Shown here: piece after piece, positions 16,529-25,043 of the stretch
Layout: each line of letters opens with the position of its first letter
Position numbering within the stretch: the first letter of the stretch is position 1
Source of the DNA: Fructobacillus broussonetiae
GTDB lineage: Bacteria > Bacillota > Bacilli > Lactobacillales > Lactobacillaceae
Direction of reading: 5' to 3'
Length of the DNA stretch: 64,000 nucleotides
Assembly: GCF_018437275.1 (NCBI RefSeq)
Contig: NZ_JAAMFK010000001.1
Location: 1 to 64,000 of the forward strand
Translations under genes and position numbers: made by a program
The notes under the pieces: model-generated
The model's input: only the letters and a program-made list of their open reading frames with translations
Database searches by the model: none
What the model was told of the DNA's origin: nothing

Positions 16529-19500
16529 ATGGCTTTAAGTCGTAAAGAACAACTTGAAAAATTAATGGAGCAAGCAAAGCTCCCAGATGACTTCAAACCC
16601 GCTTTTAAAGACGCTTTTTTGTCCTACGTTGTCGTTGATCCCAAAGAGAAGACCTGGCGCTTCATCCTCGGGATGGATAACGTGCTGCCCTTTAACGCGT
16701 ACCTAGCCTTTTATCAGGGAATCAAGAAGAACTTTCAGCAGTTAGAAGACGTCTATCTGACAATCCAACCGGAAAAGGGCGGATTTGGCGAAGACGACGT
16801 GCGCGATTACTTTCATTTTGCGTTAAGCAAGACCTCTCTTAATTATGCCCTCACTCAGCAGTTGGCATCGTCGTCCGCTATAACGTTGGACGGTGGGAAC
16901 AAGGTGACGGTGGCGACAGCCGCGACATCACTTGCAGAGGCGTTAACGCCACGGGTGCTCACTGAATTAGCAGGGGTGTATGAAACGTTCGGGCTGTCGG
17001 GGCTGACTTTTGAGGCGAAGGTCGATGACAAGCAGGCAGAAGCTTTGCTTGCGCATTACGGCGTTCACCAGCAGACCATGCAAAACGATATTAATCAGGC
17101 AATCGAGCGAGCCGATAAGGCCGCACCAAAGAAGTCCAAAGAAGGTGTCGCCCTCCGCTTAGGACGCGCCATCAATCCCGATGCTGAAATCACGCGTTTG
17201 GACCAAATCGATGGGGAAGAATCTCGGGTCGTCATCGAAGGATACATCTTCGCCGATGAAGTGCGGACACTCCGTTCAAAGCGTCAACTTTTGACGTTGA
17301 AAATTACGGATTACTCATCATCCATCTCCGCTAAGAAGTTCTCCAACAACGAACAAGACGAAGCTGTTTTCGAGCAGTTGAAGTCCGGTTGCTGGATCAA
17401 GGCACGGGGTAACGTCCAAGAAGACACCTACGCCCGTGAGCTTGTTTTGAACATTTACGATCTTCAAGTCATCGACCACGAAGATCGACAGGAACCTTAC
17501 GAAGGTGAAGAAAAGCGAATTGAGCTCCACGCGCACACGAACATGACGGCCATGGACGCCGTCACGGACTTCGGGCAGGTGGCGAAGCTCGCTAAGAAGT
17601 GGGGCGCTGAAGCGCTCGGTGTCATGGACACTGGAAACGTGCAGGGGTACCCGCAGGCGGTCGCTGCTGGTCAGAAGAATGATCTGAAAATCATTTATGG
17701 AATGGAAGCCAACGTCGTTTCGGACGGGGACCCCATTGCCTTCAACACCACCGACCAAGAAGTCCAAGATAAAGACCTAACCTACGTCGCATTCGATTTG
17801 GAAACGACTGGATTGTCAGCGGTTTCTGACCGAATCATCGAACTTTCTGCCGTAAAGATGCAGATGGGAAACGTCATTGATAAGTATTCGGAATACATCA
17901 ATCCTGGGTTCCCACTTTCCGAATTTACGACGAACCTGACGTCCATTACGGACGCCATGGTCGCAGATGCCAAGCCAGAACAGGTTGTCATCGACAAATT
18001 CCGTGAGTGGATTAAGGGATCCGTTTTGATCGGTCACAACGTGACGTTCGATGTGGACTTCTTGAATGCTACTTACGCTCGTTATGATGAGGGGCCAATC
18101 GAGGAACCAGTCATCGATACCTTGCCACTGACACGTTGGTTGCACCCGGATTTCAAGTCCTATCGTTTGGGAACGTTGGCCAAGAAGTTTGGTATTGAGC
18201 TCGAACAAGCTCACCGTGCCATTTACGATGCCGAGACGACTGGTCACCTGGGTTGGAAGCTGTTGAAGGAAGCCAAGAAGGAATACGACTTGGACAACAT
18301 CAACCAGCTAAACGACCACATCTTAGACGGTGAGGCCTGGCGTCACGGAAGACCATTCCACGCTTCCATCCTTGTTCAAACCGCAGAAGGGTTGAAGAAC
18401 CTTTACCGTCTGGTTTCTGAATCAAACGTTTCTTATTTCAACAAGGTGCCTCGTATTCCACGTTCCGTTTTGCAAAAGTACCGCGATGGCTTGATTGTCG
18501 GATCTGGTGATACCAGTGGTGACTTGATTGTGACTCTGATTGAAAAGGGATACGACAAAGCGAAGAAGAAGGCTGATTTCTACGACTTTATCGAAATCAA
18601 CCCACTTCCTAACTATCAGCCAATGCTCGATACAGAGTTGATTGCAAACCCAACGAAGCTTCAGGAAATCATGAAGCAAATGGTTCAAATCGGTGATGAA
18701 CTCGGTAAGCCGGTTGTTGTGACGGGGGACGTGAAGTATACGAACCCCGAAGATCATATTTACCGTGACATCCTGATTGGCTCGCAACCAGGTAATCCGC
18801 TGAACAAGACGGCACTGCCACACGTTTACTTCAGAACAACGGAAGAGTTGCTTGAAGAATTCAATTTCTTGGGTGAGGATAAGGCCAAGGAAATCGTCAT
18901 CGACAACACGCACAAAGTGGCCGACATGTTGGATGACATTGTGCCACTGAAGTCCGGTTCGTACCCACCACAGATTCCAGAGGCCGGAGACGAACTTCGT
19001 GAGAAGACATTGACGGCCGCTAAGAAGGCGTACGGAGATCCAATCCCTGACTTGATTCAAGAACGAATTGACAAGGAATTGAAGTCAATTATCGGAAACG
19101 GTTTCGCGCCTCACTATATGATTTCGCAACGCTTGGTTGCGAAATCGAATAAGGACGGCTACCTGGTTGGTTCCCGTGGTTCCGTTGGTTCTTCCTTCGT
19201 TGCCACGATGTCTGGAATCACGGAAGTTAACCCGCTGCCACCGCACTACCGGTCAGCACACGGGGATTACTTTGAATTGGCTGATCCAAAAAAGTACGGT
19301 TCTGGTTACGATTTGCCTGATAAGGAAGATCCAAATCACCCGGGTGAAATGCTCATTGGTGACGGACACAACATTCCCTTTGAAACCTTCATGGGATTCT
19401 CAGGAACAAAGGTGCCCGATATCGATTTGAATTTCTCTGGTGACTACCAGGCCATCGCCCACGATTACATGAAAGTCATGTTCGGGGTAAAAAAGGTTTT

Positions 19501-20842
19501 CCGTGCCGGAACGATTGCCACTGTCGCTGAAAAGACGGCCTTTGGTTATGTGAAAGGTTACGAACGTGACCACGATAAGCAGTTCCGAGGTGCGGAAGTA
19601 GAACGCTTGGCTCAGGGTGTTACCGGAGTTAAGCGAACGACCGGACAGCACCCAGGTGGTATCCTGATTGTCCCTGGCGATTATGACATCTATGATTTCA
19701 CGCCGGTTCAGTACCCGGCCGATGATCAAAATGCCCTCTGGCAAACGACCCACATGGATTATCACTCGATTCACGATAATTTGCTGAAAATGGATATTCT
19801 GGGTCACGATGACCCAACCATGGTTCGTACGCTTAAGGATTTGTCCGGAATTGATCCAACGACCATTCCGGCTAATGATCCAGGGGTCTTGAAGCTCTTT
19901 ACTTCAACGGAACCGCTTGGTGTAACGTCCGACCAGATTTATTCCAACACCGGAACGCTTGGACTACCAGAATTTGGTACCGGATTCGTTCGAAACATGT
20001 TGGAAGATACGCAACCAAAGACGTATTCCGATTTGCTCCAGATTTCTGGTCTTTCCCACGGAACTGATGTTTGGTTGGGAAACGCGCACGATTTGGTTGA
20101 AAACGGGACCGCTACCATCGCGACCGTTATTGGAACCCGTGATAAAATCATGACTGATTTGATTAACTGGGGACTGCCAGCCGACGATTCCTTTAACATT
20201 ATGGAAAAGGTTCGTAAGGGTAAGGGGATCACGGACGAGTATCAGAAGCTCATGCGTGACCACGACGTGCCAGAATGGTACATCGAATCATGTTTGAAGA
20301 TTCAATACATGTTCCCCCGTGCCCACGCGGCGGCTTACGTGTTGATGGCACTTCGAATTGCTTACTTCAAGGTATACTTCCCAGCTACTTACTACGCTAC
20401 TTACTTCTCAATCCGTGCCAACACCTTTGATATTGTTGCCATGGCCCGAGGTAAGGAAGCTGTCAAAGTCGCGATCGCGAAATTGCGCGATTTGGGGAAC
20501 GATGCCACGAAGGGAGACCAGGACCTCCTGACCGTTTTGGAAATGGCCAACGAGGCTTTGGAACGAGGCATCAACTTTGAGATGGTGAACTTGGAACGTT
20601 CGGAAGCAACGGAATGGGTGATCGATGGCAACACATTGATTCCACCGTTCTCTGTTATTCCAGGACTGGGTGACAACGTTGCTAAGCAAATTGTTGCCGC
20701 TCGTGCGGAAAAGCCATTCATCTCAAAGGAAGATTTGAAAAAGCGTGGTAAGGTGTCACAGACCATCATTGAATTCTTGACACTCCACTCCGTGATTTCG
20801 GATCTGCCTGATGAAAATCAATTGTCGCTCTTTGACTTCTAA
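16529..20842 (+). CDS. polC: DNA polymerase III alpha subunit, PolC type
   Basis: 1437 aa, the main replicative polymerase of low-GC Gram-positives with built-in proofreading. Order of domains: N-terminal region, OB fold (~230-310, VVIEGYIFADEVRTLRSKRQ), PHP domain starting HAHTNMTAMDA (~334), 3'-5' exonuclease (FDLETTGLS ~421 to HRAIYDAETTGHL), rest of PHP, palm with PDIDLNFSG (~963), and a C-terminal tail ending in the clamp-binding-like QLSLFDF. Start ATG has AGGATG upstream. Follows proS, as in B. subtilis. Confidence 0.97.
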   Translation: MALSRKEQLEKLMEQAKLPDDFKPAFKDAFLSYVVVDPKEKTWRFILGMDNVLPFNAYLAFYQGIKKNFQQLEDVYLTIQPEKGGFGEDDVRDYFHFALSKTSLNYALTQQLASSSAITLDGGNKVTVATAATSLAEALTPRVLTELAGVYETFGLSGLTFEAKVDDKQAEALLAHYGVHQQTMQNDINQAIERADKAAPKKSKEGVALRLGRAINPDAEITRLDQIDGEESRVVIEGYIFADEVRTLRSKRQLLTLKITDYSSSISAKKFSNNEQDEAVFEQLKSGCWIKARGNVQEDTYARELVLNIYDLQVIDHEDRQEPYEGEEKRIELHAHTNMTAMDAVTDFGQVAKLAKKWGAEALGVMDTGNVQGYPQAVAAGQKNDLKIIYGMEANVVSDGDPIAFNTTDQEVQDKDLTYVAFDLETTGLSAVSDRIIELSAVKMQMGNVIDKYSEYINPGFPLSEFTTNLTSITDAMVADAKPEQVVIDKFREWIKGSVLIGHNVTFDVDFLNATYARYDEGPIEEPVIDTLPLTRWLHPDFKSYRLGTLAKKFGIELEQAHRAIYDAETTGHLGWKLLKEAKKEYDLDNINQLNDHILDGEAWRHGRPFHASILVQTAEGLKNLYRLVSESNVSYFNKVPRIPRSVLQKYRDGLIVGSGDTSGDLIVTLIEKGYDKAKKKADFYDFIEINPLPNYQPMLDTELIANPTKLQEIMKQMVQIGDELGKPVVVTGDVKYTNPEDHIYRDILIGSQPGNPLNKTALPHVYFRTTEELLEEFNFLGEDKAKEIVIDNTHKVADMLDDIVPLKSGSYPPQIPEAGDELREKTLTAAKKAYGDPIPDLIQERIDKELKSIIGNGFAPHYMISQRLVAKSNKDGYLVGSRGSVGSSFVATMSGITEVNPLPPHYRSAHGDYFELADPKKYGSGYDLPDKEDPNHPGEMLIGDGHNIPFETFMGFSGTKVPDIDLNFSGDYQAIAHDYMKVMFGVKKVFRAGTIATVAEKTAFGYVKGYERDHDKQFRGAEVERLAQGVTGVKRTTGQHPGGILIVPGDYDIYDFTPVQYPADDQNALWQTTHMDYHSIHDNLLKMDILGHDDPTMVRTLKDLSGIDPTTIPANDPGVLKLFTSTEPLGVTSDQIYSNTGTLGLPEFGTGFVRNMLEDTQPKTYSDLLQISGLSHGTDVWLGNAHDLVENGTATIATVIGTRDKIMTDLINWGLPADDSFNIMEKVRKGKGITDEYQKLMRDHDVPEWYIESCLKIQYMFPRAHAAAYVLMALRIAYFKVYFPATYYATYFSIRANTFDIVAMARGKEAVKVAIAKLRDLGNDATKGDQDLLTVLEMANEALERGINFEMVNLERSEATEWVIDGNTLIPPFSVIPGLGDNVAKQIVAARAEKPFISKEDLKKRGKVSQTIIEFLTLHSVISDLPDENQLSLFDF

Positions 20843-20855
20843 CGAGGAACGAGAG

Positions 20856-20940
20856 ACTTGCTGTTTTAGCGTGACCGGAGGAATTCCGATTGTCGACCAG
20901 CAAGTAAAACTTAAAAACTAAAGGAGGGGGCTTTGACCCC
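20856..20940 (+). promoter_or_regulatory. Structured leader / candidate cis-regulatory RNA before the purine permease
   Basis: ACTTGCTG (20856-20863) pairs perfectly with CAGCAAGT (20898-20905), enclosing a second stem (GAC-CGGA / TCCG-ATT-GTC, with a bulge). Downstream, AAGGAGG (20921-20927) is followed by a GGGG/CCCC hairpin (20927-20940) that separates it by 19 bases from the ATG. It is not the known purine riboswitch by sequence. Confidence 0.45.
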
Positions 20941-20946
20941 AGCATT

Positions 20947-22398
20947 ATGGATAAATTTTTCAAATTAAAGGAAAACCAAACCAGCGTTAAGCAAGAAGTG
21001 ATTGCCGGATTGACGACCTTTGTCTCAATGGCTTACATCTTTTTCTTGAACCCACAGATTTTGTCAGAAGCGGGGATGTCACAGTTAGCTGTGTTCATCG
21101 CGGCCATCTTTGTTGCAACGTTTGGAACGTTGCTCATGGGATTGTATGCAAACGTTCCGTTTGCTTTGGCACCCGGTATCGGAATGCAGGCTTACTTCAC
21201 TTACACCATCGTCTTCGGATTTGGTTTCAAGTGGCAACAAGCTTTGGCCCTTGTTTTCATGGTTGGTCTTTTGGATATCGTGATTACGTTGACGCACGGT
21301 CGTCAAGCCATTGTTAAGGCCATTCCTGAAGAATTGAAGGCCGCTATCGGTGGTGGTTTAGGTATCTTTGTTACCTACATCGGTTTGAAAAACGCCGGTT
21401 TCATTAACTTCGTTGTTTCCGCTAAGAGCATCGTTTCAGTGAACGACAAGCCATATGATGGTGGTGCCGTTAAGGACGGAATCGCTTCCATCATGGCAAA
21501 TGGTTCCGTTACACCTGAACTTTCAAAGTTCACGCAATCATCTGCGTTGTTGGCCTTGATCGGTTTGTTGATTTTGACTTTCTTGGTTATCAAGAAGGTT
21601 CCAGCTTCATTCTTGATCACGTTGGTTGCAACGACTTTGATTGGTATTCCAATGGGTGTAACGAGCACCCACTTGTCAGCTGCAACGTCATTGCCAAATG
21701 CCTTTTCTGAATTTTCAAACACTTTTGGTGCTGCCTTTGGTGCCAACGGATTTGGTTCCCTCTGGACAACTGCTGCGAAGTCTTCATTGGCTATTGTGAC
21801 AGTCTTTGCCATGGGACTCACTGGGTTGTTCGATGCTATCGGAACGTTGATTGGAATTGGAAACCAAACGGGTATCTTCTCAAAGAAGGACCAAGAAGCA
21901 TTCGTTGCTGATAACTCATTTAACTCAAAGATGGACCGTGCCTTGGTTGTTGATACGTTTACAACCACGTTGGCCGGTGCTGTTGGAACGTCGAACACGA
22001 CGACTTTGATTGAATCAGCCACTGGTGTTGCATCAGGTGGACGTACTGGTTTGACGAACGTTGTGACGGCAATTGGATTCTTGGCTATGTTGGTCTTGTC
22101 TCCATTGGTATCCATTGTGCCTACTGCCGCAACTGCTCCAATCTTGATTATGGTTGGAATTATGATGATGGCAGAATTCAAGAAGATTGACTGGTCTGAT
22201 TTGGCCGTTGCCATCCCAGCATTCTTTACTTCAATCTTCATGGGATTCTCATTCTCAATCTCCTACGGAATCGCCGCAGGATTCATCTTCTACATCTTGG
22301 TTAAGGTTGCCCAAGGAAAGGGAAAGGAATTGTCAAAGATCTTGCTTGTTATCACAGCACTCTTCTTGGCAAACTTCATTTTGTTGGCCTTTATCTAA
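20947..22398 (+). CDS. NCS2 (AzgA/PbuG-type) purine permease
   Basis: 483 aa with about 12-14 membrane segments. The opening TSVKQEVIAGLTTFVSMAYI and the LAPGIGMQAYFTYT segment are signatures of the hypoxanthine/guanine/adenine branch (PbuG, PbuO, AzgA) of NCS2 proton symporters; TTTLIESATGVASGGRTGLT further supports this. It imports nucleobases for salvage, matching ade in this window. Exact base preference cannot be read. The RBS is unusually far from the ATG (see the leader feature). Confidence 0.88.
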   Translation: MDKFFKLKENQTSVKQEVIAGLTTFVSMAYIFFLNPQILSEAGMSQLAVFIAAIFVATFGTLLMGLYANVPFALAPGIGMQAYFTYTIVFGFGFKWQQALALVFMVGLLDIVITLTHGRQAIVKAIPEELKAAIGGGLGIFVTYIGLKNAGFINFVVSAKSIVSVNDKPYDGGAVKDGIASIMANGSVTPELSKFTQSSALLALIGLLILTFLVIKKVPASFLITLVATTLIGIPMGVTSTHLSAATSLPNAFSEFSNTFGAAFGANGFGSLWTTAAKSSLAIVTVFAMGLTGLFDAIGTLIGIGNQTGIFSKKDQEAFVADNSFNSKMDRALVVDTFTTTLAGAVGTSNTTTLIESATGVASGGRTGLTNVVTAIGFLAMLVLSPLVSIVPTAATAPILIMVGIMMMAEFKKIDWSDLAVAIPAFFTSIFMGFSFSISYGIAAGFIFYILVKVAQGKGKELSKILLVITALFLANFILLAFI

Positions 22399-22426
22399 GC
22401 CGTGTCCTAAATGACATTTTAAATTT

Positions 22427-22453
22427 GCGCCCTGATATCAGGGCGCTTTTTTA
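22427..22453 (+). terminator. Terminator of the purine permease gene
   Basis: GCGCCCTG/CAGGGCGC perfect stem, ATAT loop, TTTTTTA tail. Confidence 0.92.
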
Positions 22454-22534
22454 TTTTCACAAAGTATGGGGAAATCCTTTCTAAAAAGGCTGCTATAATG
22501 ATGGCGCCCAAAGAGATAGAAAGGAGAAGACAGA

Positions 22535-22762
22535 ATGGATAACGTTATGAATGAACATGACTACTTGGAACAAAAGCAGATGCATCGAGGAATGTGGTCT
22601 GCAAAACATTTTAAAGAAGTGTATGGTGAAGAACCTTTGCCACCAGTCAACAGTAAGGAAGAAGCGGCCGAACGATTAATGGGTGATTTAAATCGGATTT
22701 TGGCAACAACGAAAGAGTGGCTTTCATTCGATGAATTCCGTCGACGTAATCCTAGGCATTAG
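22535..22762 (+). CDS. Small hypothetical protein, possible antitoxin
   Basis: 75 aa, charged, soluble, with a C-terminal basic segment WLSFDEFRRRNPRH. An extended -10 TGCTATAAT ends at 22499 and RBS AAAGGAG precedes the ATG. The sequence is more AT-rich than neighbouring housekeeping genes. No known domain recognised. Its place 52 bases ahead of a RelE-like small protein suggests an antitoxin role, but this rests on context only. Confidence 0.6.
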   Translation: MDNVMNEHDYLEQKQMHRGMWSAKHFKEVYGEEPLPPVNSKEEAAERLMGDLNRILATTKEWLSFDEFRRRNPRH

Positions 22763-22814
22763 CATGTAATTTCAAAATGAGAGGGAAATTAACAACGTTA
22801 GAAAGCAGGTTTCA

Positions 22815-23144
22815 ATGCATGAAATCAATTTTTCAAAAGAGTACGAACTTAAGTATCGAACAATTGAACTTGATTTGATTCGCTCGGGATATCCAAATAA
22901 AACGATTCAAAAGATTTTAAAGCACATGGATGATCAACAACATGCCTTGTTGATTCATCCTGAGTTGGGCGCAAAAATGGAAATCAAAACTGGCGTGCCC
23001 AGTCGAATGAGGTATTTAATCACTAAACCGTACATTCAGTTATATGCAGCTATTCCCACTGCAGAAGAAGCCAACGACTTTGATTCGGTTTTTATGGTTA
23101 CAATGTATTATTTAAAAAGTAATTATTTAGCTAAATTATATTGA
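22815..23144 (+). CDS. Small hypothetical protein, possibly RelE/ParE-superfamily toxin
   Basis: 109 aa. The N-terminal FSKEYELKYRTIELDL helix, central HPELGAKMEIKTGVPSRMRYLI and C-terminal PYIQLYAAI with VFMVTMYYLKSNYLAKL follow the general RelE/ParE pattern: helix, then G.R.L.....Y...Y, a hydrophobic strand and a final basic/aromatic stretch. The classic catalytic set of RelE is not fully clear. Weak RBS (AGCAGG). AT-rich. Expressed with the 75-aa gene upstream. It could equally be an unrelated small protein. Confidence 0.55.
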   Translation: MHEINFSKEYELKYRTIELDLIRSGYPNKTIQKILKHMDDQQHALLIHPELGAKMEIKTGVPSRMRYLITKPYIQLYAAIPTAEEANDFDSVFMVTMYYLKSNYLAKLY

Positions 23145-23162
23145 TTGGTAATTTAAACAAAT

Positions 23163-23190
23163 AAAAAAGAACGGTTTCCCGTTCTTTTTT
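23163..23190 (+). terminator. Terminator after the small-protein pair
   Basis: AAAAAGAACGG / CCGTTCTTTTTT with TTTC loop; symmetrical A/T tracts. Confidence 0.88.
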
Positions 23191-23214
23191 ATTTCCCTGA
23201 CTTTACCAAATTCC

Positions 23215-23235
23215 GCCTAGAATAGGCCTTTTTTT
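23215..23235 (+). terminator. Short terminator-like hairpin before the cold-shock gene
   Basis: GCCTA/TAGGC 5-bp stem with GAA loop, then seven Ts. It stands directly before an extended -10 (TGGTATACT). Confidence 0.5.
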
Positions 23236-23249
23236 GGTATACTGGAGGT

Positions 23250-23465
23250 ATGAAAAAAGGTACAGTAAAAATTTGGCAACAAGACCGTGGATACGGTTAT
23301 ATCGAACCCGATGAAAAGGGTGATGACATCTACGTTCACTTTAACGGAATCGCTGGGGATGGCTTCAAGAAGCTTATTCCAGGACAGCGCGTGGAGTACG
23401 TTTTGGTACAGGGAAAGGATGCCTTTCAGGCAGCCCAGGTTTCTGTAATCAAGGAGGATGACTAG
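23250..23465 (+). CDS. Cold-shock domain protein
   Basis: 71 aa single cold-shock domain, a nucleic-acid chaperone. MKKGTVKIWQQDRGYGYIEPD replaces the usual GTVKWFNxxKGFGFI; RNP1 appears as RGYGYI and RNP2 as IYVHF. It is more divergent than major CspA-type proteins (Trp shifted, Phe to Tyr). RBS GGAGG is 1 base from the ATG and directly follows an extended -10, so this promoter would give a nearly leaderless mRNA. The 3' end carries the RBS of the Nudix gene. Confidence 0.85.
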   Translation: MKKGTVKIWQQDRGYGYIEPDEKGDDIYVHFNGIAGDGFKKLIPGQRVEYVLVQGKDAFQAAQVSVIKEDD

Positions 23466-23466
23466 C

Positions 23467-24042
23467 ATGGTTCAAAAAGAAGAGTTTTACTCCAACGAAG
23501 TCATGTACGACGGACCAATCTTTAAGATTGATTCACGACGGGTCAAACTTTTTGATGGAACGATTGCACAACGTGATGTTGTCACTCGTGGCCCCGCCGT
23601 TGGAATTCTACCGCTCGTGGATGAAGACCACGCAGTCTTTGTTAAGCAATGGCGTGAACCTGTTCAAGACTTTGTCTTGGAAATTCCCGCCGGTAAAGTA
23701 GATGCTCGTGATCACGGGGATGTTAAGACAGCTTGTCACGAAGCAGCTATTCGTGAACTAAACGAAGAAATTCGCGTTCACCCAGGTAAGTTGGAAGAAT
23801 TTGCTGACGGATTTGAGGCTGTTGGTTTCACGGATTCTAAGATTGCTTTGTACGTCGCAACGGAGTTGGAACACCTCGATGGTTCTGATCAATTACCACG
23901 TGACGAAGGGGAGTTCCTCGACATCATCACTGTCTCATACGATGAGATGACAAAGATGTATGAAGCTGGTGAATTAAACGACTTAAAGACTTTGGCCGCT
24001 TACTTCCACTGGACGATTCGGAGGTTGAAGAATGGTCGCTAA
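23467..24042 (+). CDS. Nudix hydrolase, ADP-ribose pyrophosphatase type
   Basis: 191 aa. Opening EEFYSNEVMYDGPIFKIDSRRVKLFDG and FVKQWREPVQDFVLEIPAGKVD are typical of NudF/ADP-ribose pyrophosphatase, which yields AMP and ribose-5-phosphate. Nudix box: G at AGKVD, AAIRELNEE with the REUxEE core intact; the final G of the box is replaced. ATG 23467 is chosen because AAGGAGG (23450-23456) gives 10-base spacing, while the ATG at 23458 is one base after it. Followed by a small membrane protein and mtnN, a common LAB order. Confidence 0.85.
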   Translation: MVQKEEFYSNEVMYDGPIFKIDSRRVKLFDGTIAQRDVVTRGPAVGILPLVDEDHAVFVKQWREPVQDFVLEIPAGKVDARDHGDVKTACHEAAIRELNEEIRVHPGKLEEFADGFEAVGFTDSKIALYVATELEHLDGSDQLPRDEGEFLDIITVSYDEMTKMYEAGELNDLKTLAAYFHWTIRRLKNGR

Positions 24043-24331
24043 TTTTTTTACAAAAAATAAGAAGACCCGTGAACAAAAAGAACGGGCTAAGCAACGTCGT
24101 CAAGTTGAAAAACAGTACGCAAAGGCAAACGAAGACAAGATTACAGTTGTTGAACCTGCCAACCGTGCGGAGATGCGTCTGACAAAAAAAGGACGCTTTC
24201 AACTTGGCTCAAACGGTGAGTTGACTGAGAAGGGAAAGACCGACCGCTTATCATATCGCTACAACACGCTGATGATTGTACTCGGTATCGTTATTGTGGT
24301 GACTTACGTGACCTTTTTTGTCCTCCCATAA
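24032..24331 (+). CDS. Small tail-anchored membrane protein, unknown
   Basis: 99 aa. Strongly basic N-terminal half (KNKKTREQKERAKQRRQVEKQ) and one C-terminal membrane segment (LMIVLGIVIVVTYVTFFVL). It overlaps the Nudix stop by 11 bases, so it is translationally coupled. No function is known to me; it is a small conserved companion in this cluster. Confidence 0.75.
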   Translation: MVANFFTKNKKTREQKERAKQRRQVEKQYAKANEDKITVVEPANRAEMRLTKKGRFQLGSNGELTEKGKTDRLSYRYNTLMIVLGIVIVVTYVTFFVLP

Positions 24332-24346
24332 TCAGAAAGGATAACG

Positions 24347-25024
24347 ATGAAAGTTGGAATTATTACCCCAATGGCCGAAGAAAAAAAGGCCCTTACGCAA
24401 GCGTTAGGCGATGCGGAAACGGTATCATTTTCTGATCTGGAAGTTCTCGTTGGAACATACGCTGGTCAGGAAGTTTTCTTGGCTGAATCTGGGATTGGAA
24501 AGGTTGCAGCAGCCACTGCTACGACAATCTTGACCCAGGTCTTTGACGTTGATGTTGTGATTAACACCGGATCAGCTGGTGCTTTGAAGCAGGAACTTGA
24601 GATTGGTGACTTGGTCATCGGTGAAGAAATGGCCTACTTCGATGCTGATGTAACCGCCTTTGGTTATGAATATGGTCAATTGCCCGCACAGCCAGCACGC
24701 TTTACTGCGGATGAAAAGATGGTTGCTGCTTTTAAGGAATTGACGGATGCTAAGACCGGTTTGATTGTGACGGGGGACACCTTCGTTCAACAATCAAAGA
24801 AAGACGCCATTGCAAAGAACTTCCCTGATGCTTACTTAGCTGAGATGGAAGGGGCTGCCGTTGCTCAAGTGGCAACGCGCTTTGAAAAGCCATTTATCGT
24901 TTTGCGTGGTGTTTCTGATAAGGCCGATGGTTCATCAGATGTTGACTTTGAAGACTACGTGATTCAAGCGGGTCAAAAGTCCGCAGAACTCTTACTTAGC
25001 TACTTAAACCGTTTATCAAAGTAA
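24347..25024 (+). CDS. mtnN: 5'-methylthioadenosine/S-adenosylhomocysteine nucleosidase
   Basis: 225 aa. Cleaves MTA and S-adenosylhomocysteine to adenine plus the thioribose or ribosylhomocysteine; the adenine can feed Ade. Motifs: MKVGIITPMAEEKKAL, ESGIGKVAAATATTIL, NTGSAGALKQELEIGDLVI, EMEGAAVAQV (catalytic Glu region) and RGVSDKAD (catalytic Asp). RBS AGAAAGGA. Confidence 0.95.
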   Translation: MKVGIITPMAEEKKALTQALGDAETVSFSDLEVLVGTYAGQEVFLAESGIGKVAAATATTILTQVFDVDVVINTGSAGALKQELEIGDLVIGEEMAYFDADVTAFGYEYGQLPAQPARFTADEKMVAAFKELTDAKTGLIVTGDTFVQQSKKDAIAKNFPDAYLAEMEGAAVAQVATRFEKPFIVLRGVSDKADGSSDVDFEDYVIQAGQKSAELLLSYLNRLSK

Positions 25025-25043
25025 TTAGAAAAGGATAGAAGCG

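Noticed and set aside
18422-19060. 212-codon minus-strand ORF inside polC
   Set aside because: Shadow ORF; polC is conserved throughout this stretch.
20843-20946. Classic purine riboswitch before the permease
   Set aside because: The conserved loop and junction sequences (TATA.., GTCTCTAC) are absent; reported instead as an unassigned structured leader.
21375-22241. 288-codon ORF on the minus strand inside the purine permease gene
   Set aside because: Antisense shadow of a clear membrane transporter; composition follows the reverse complement of its hydrophobic codons and it has no RBS.
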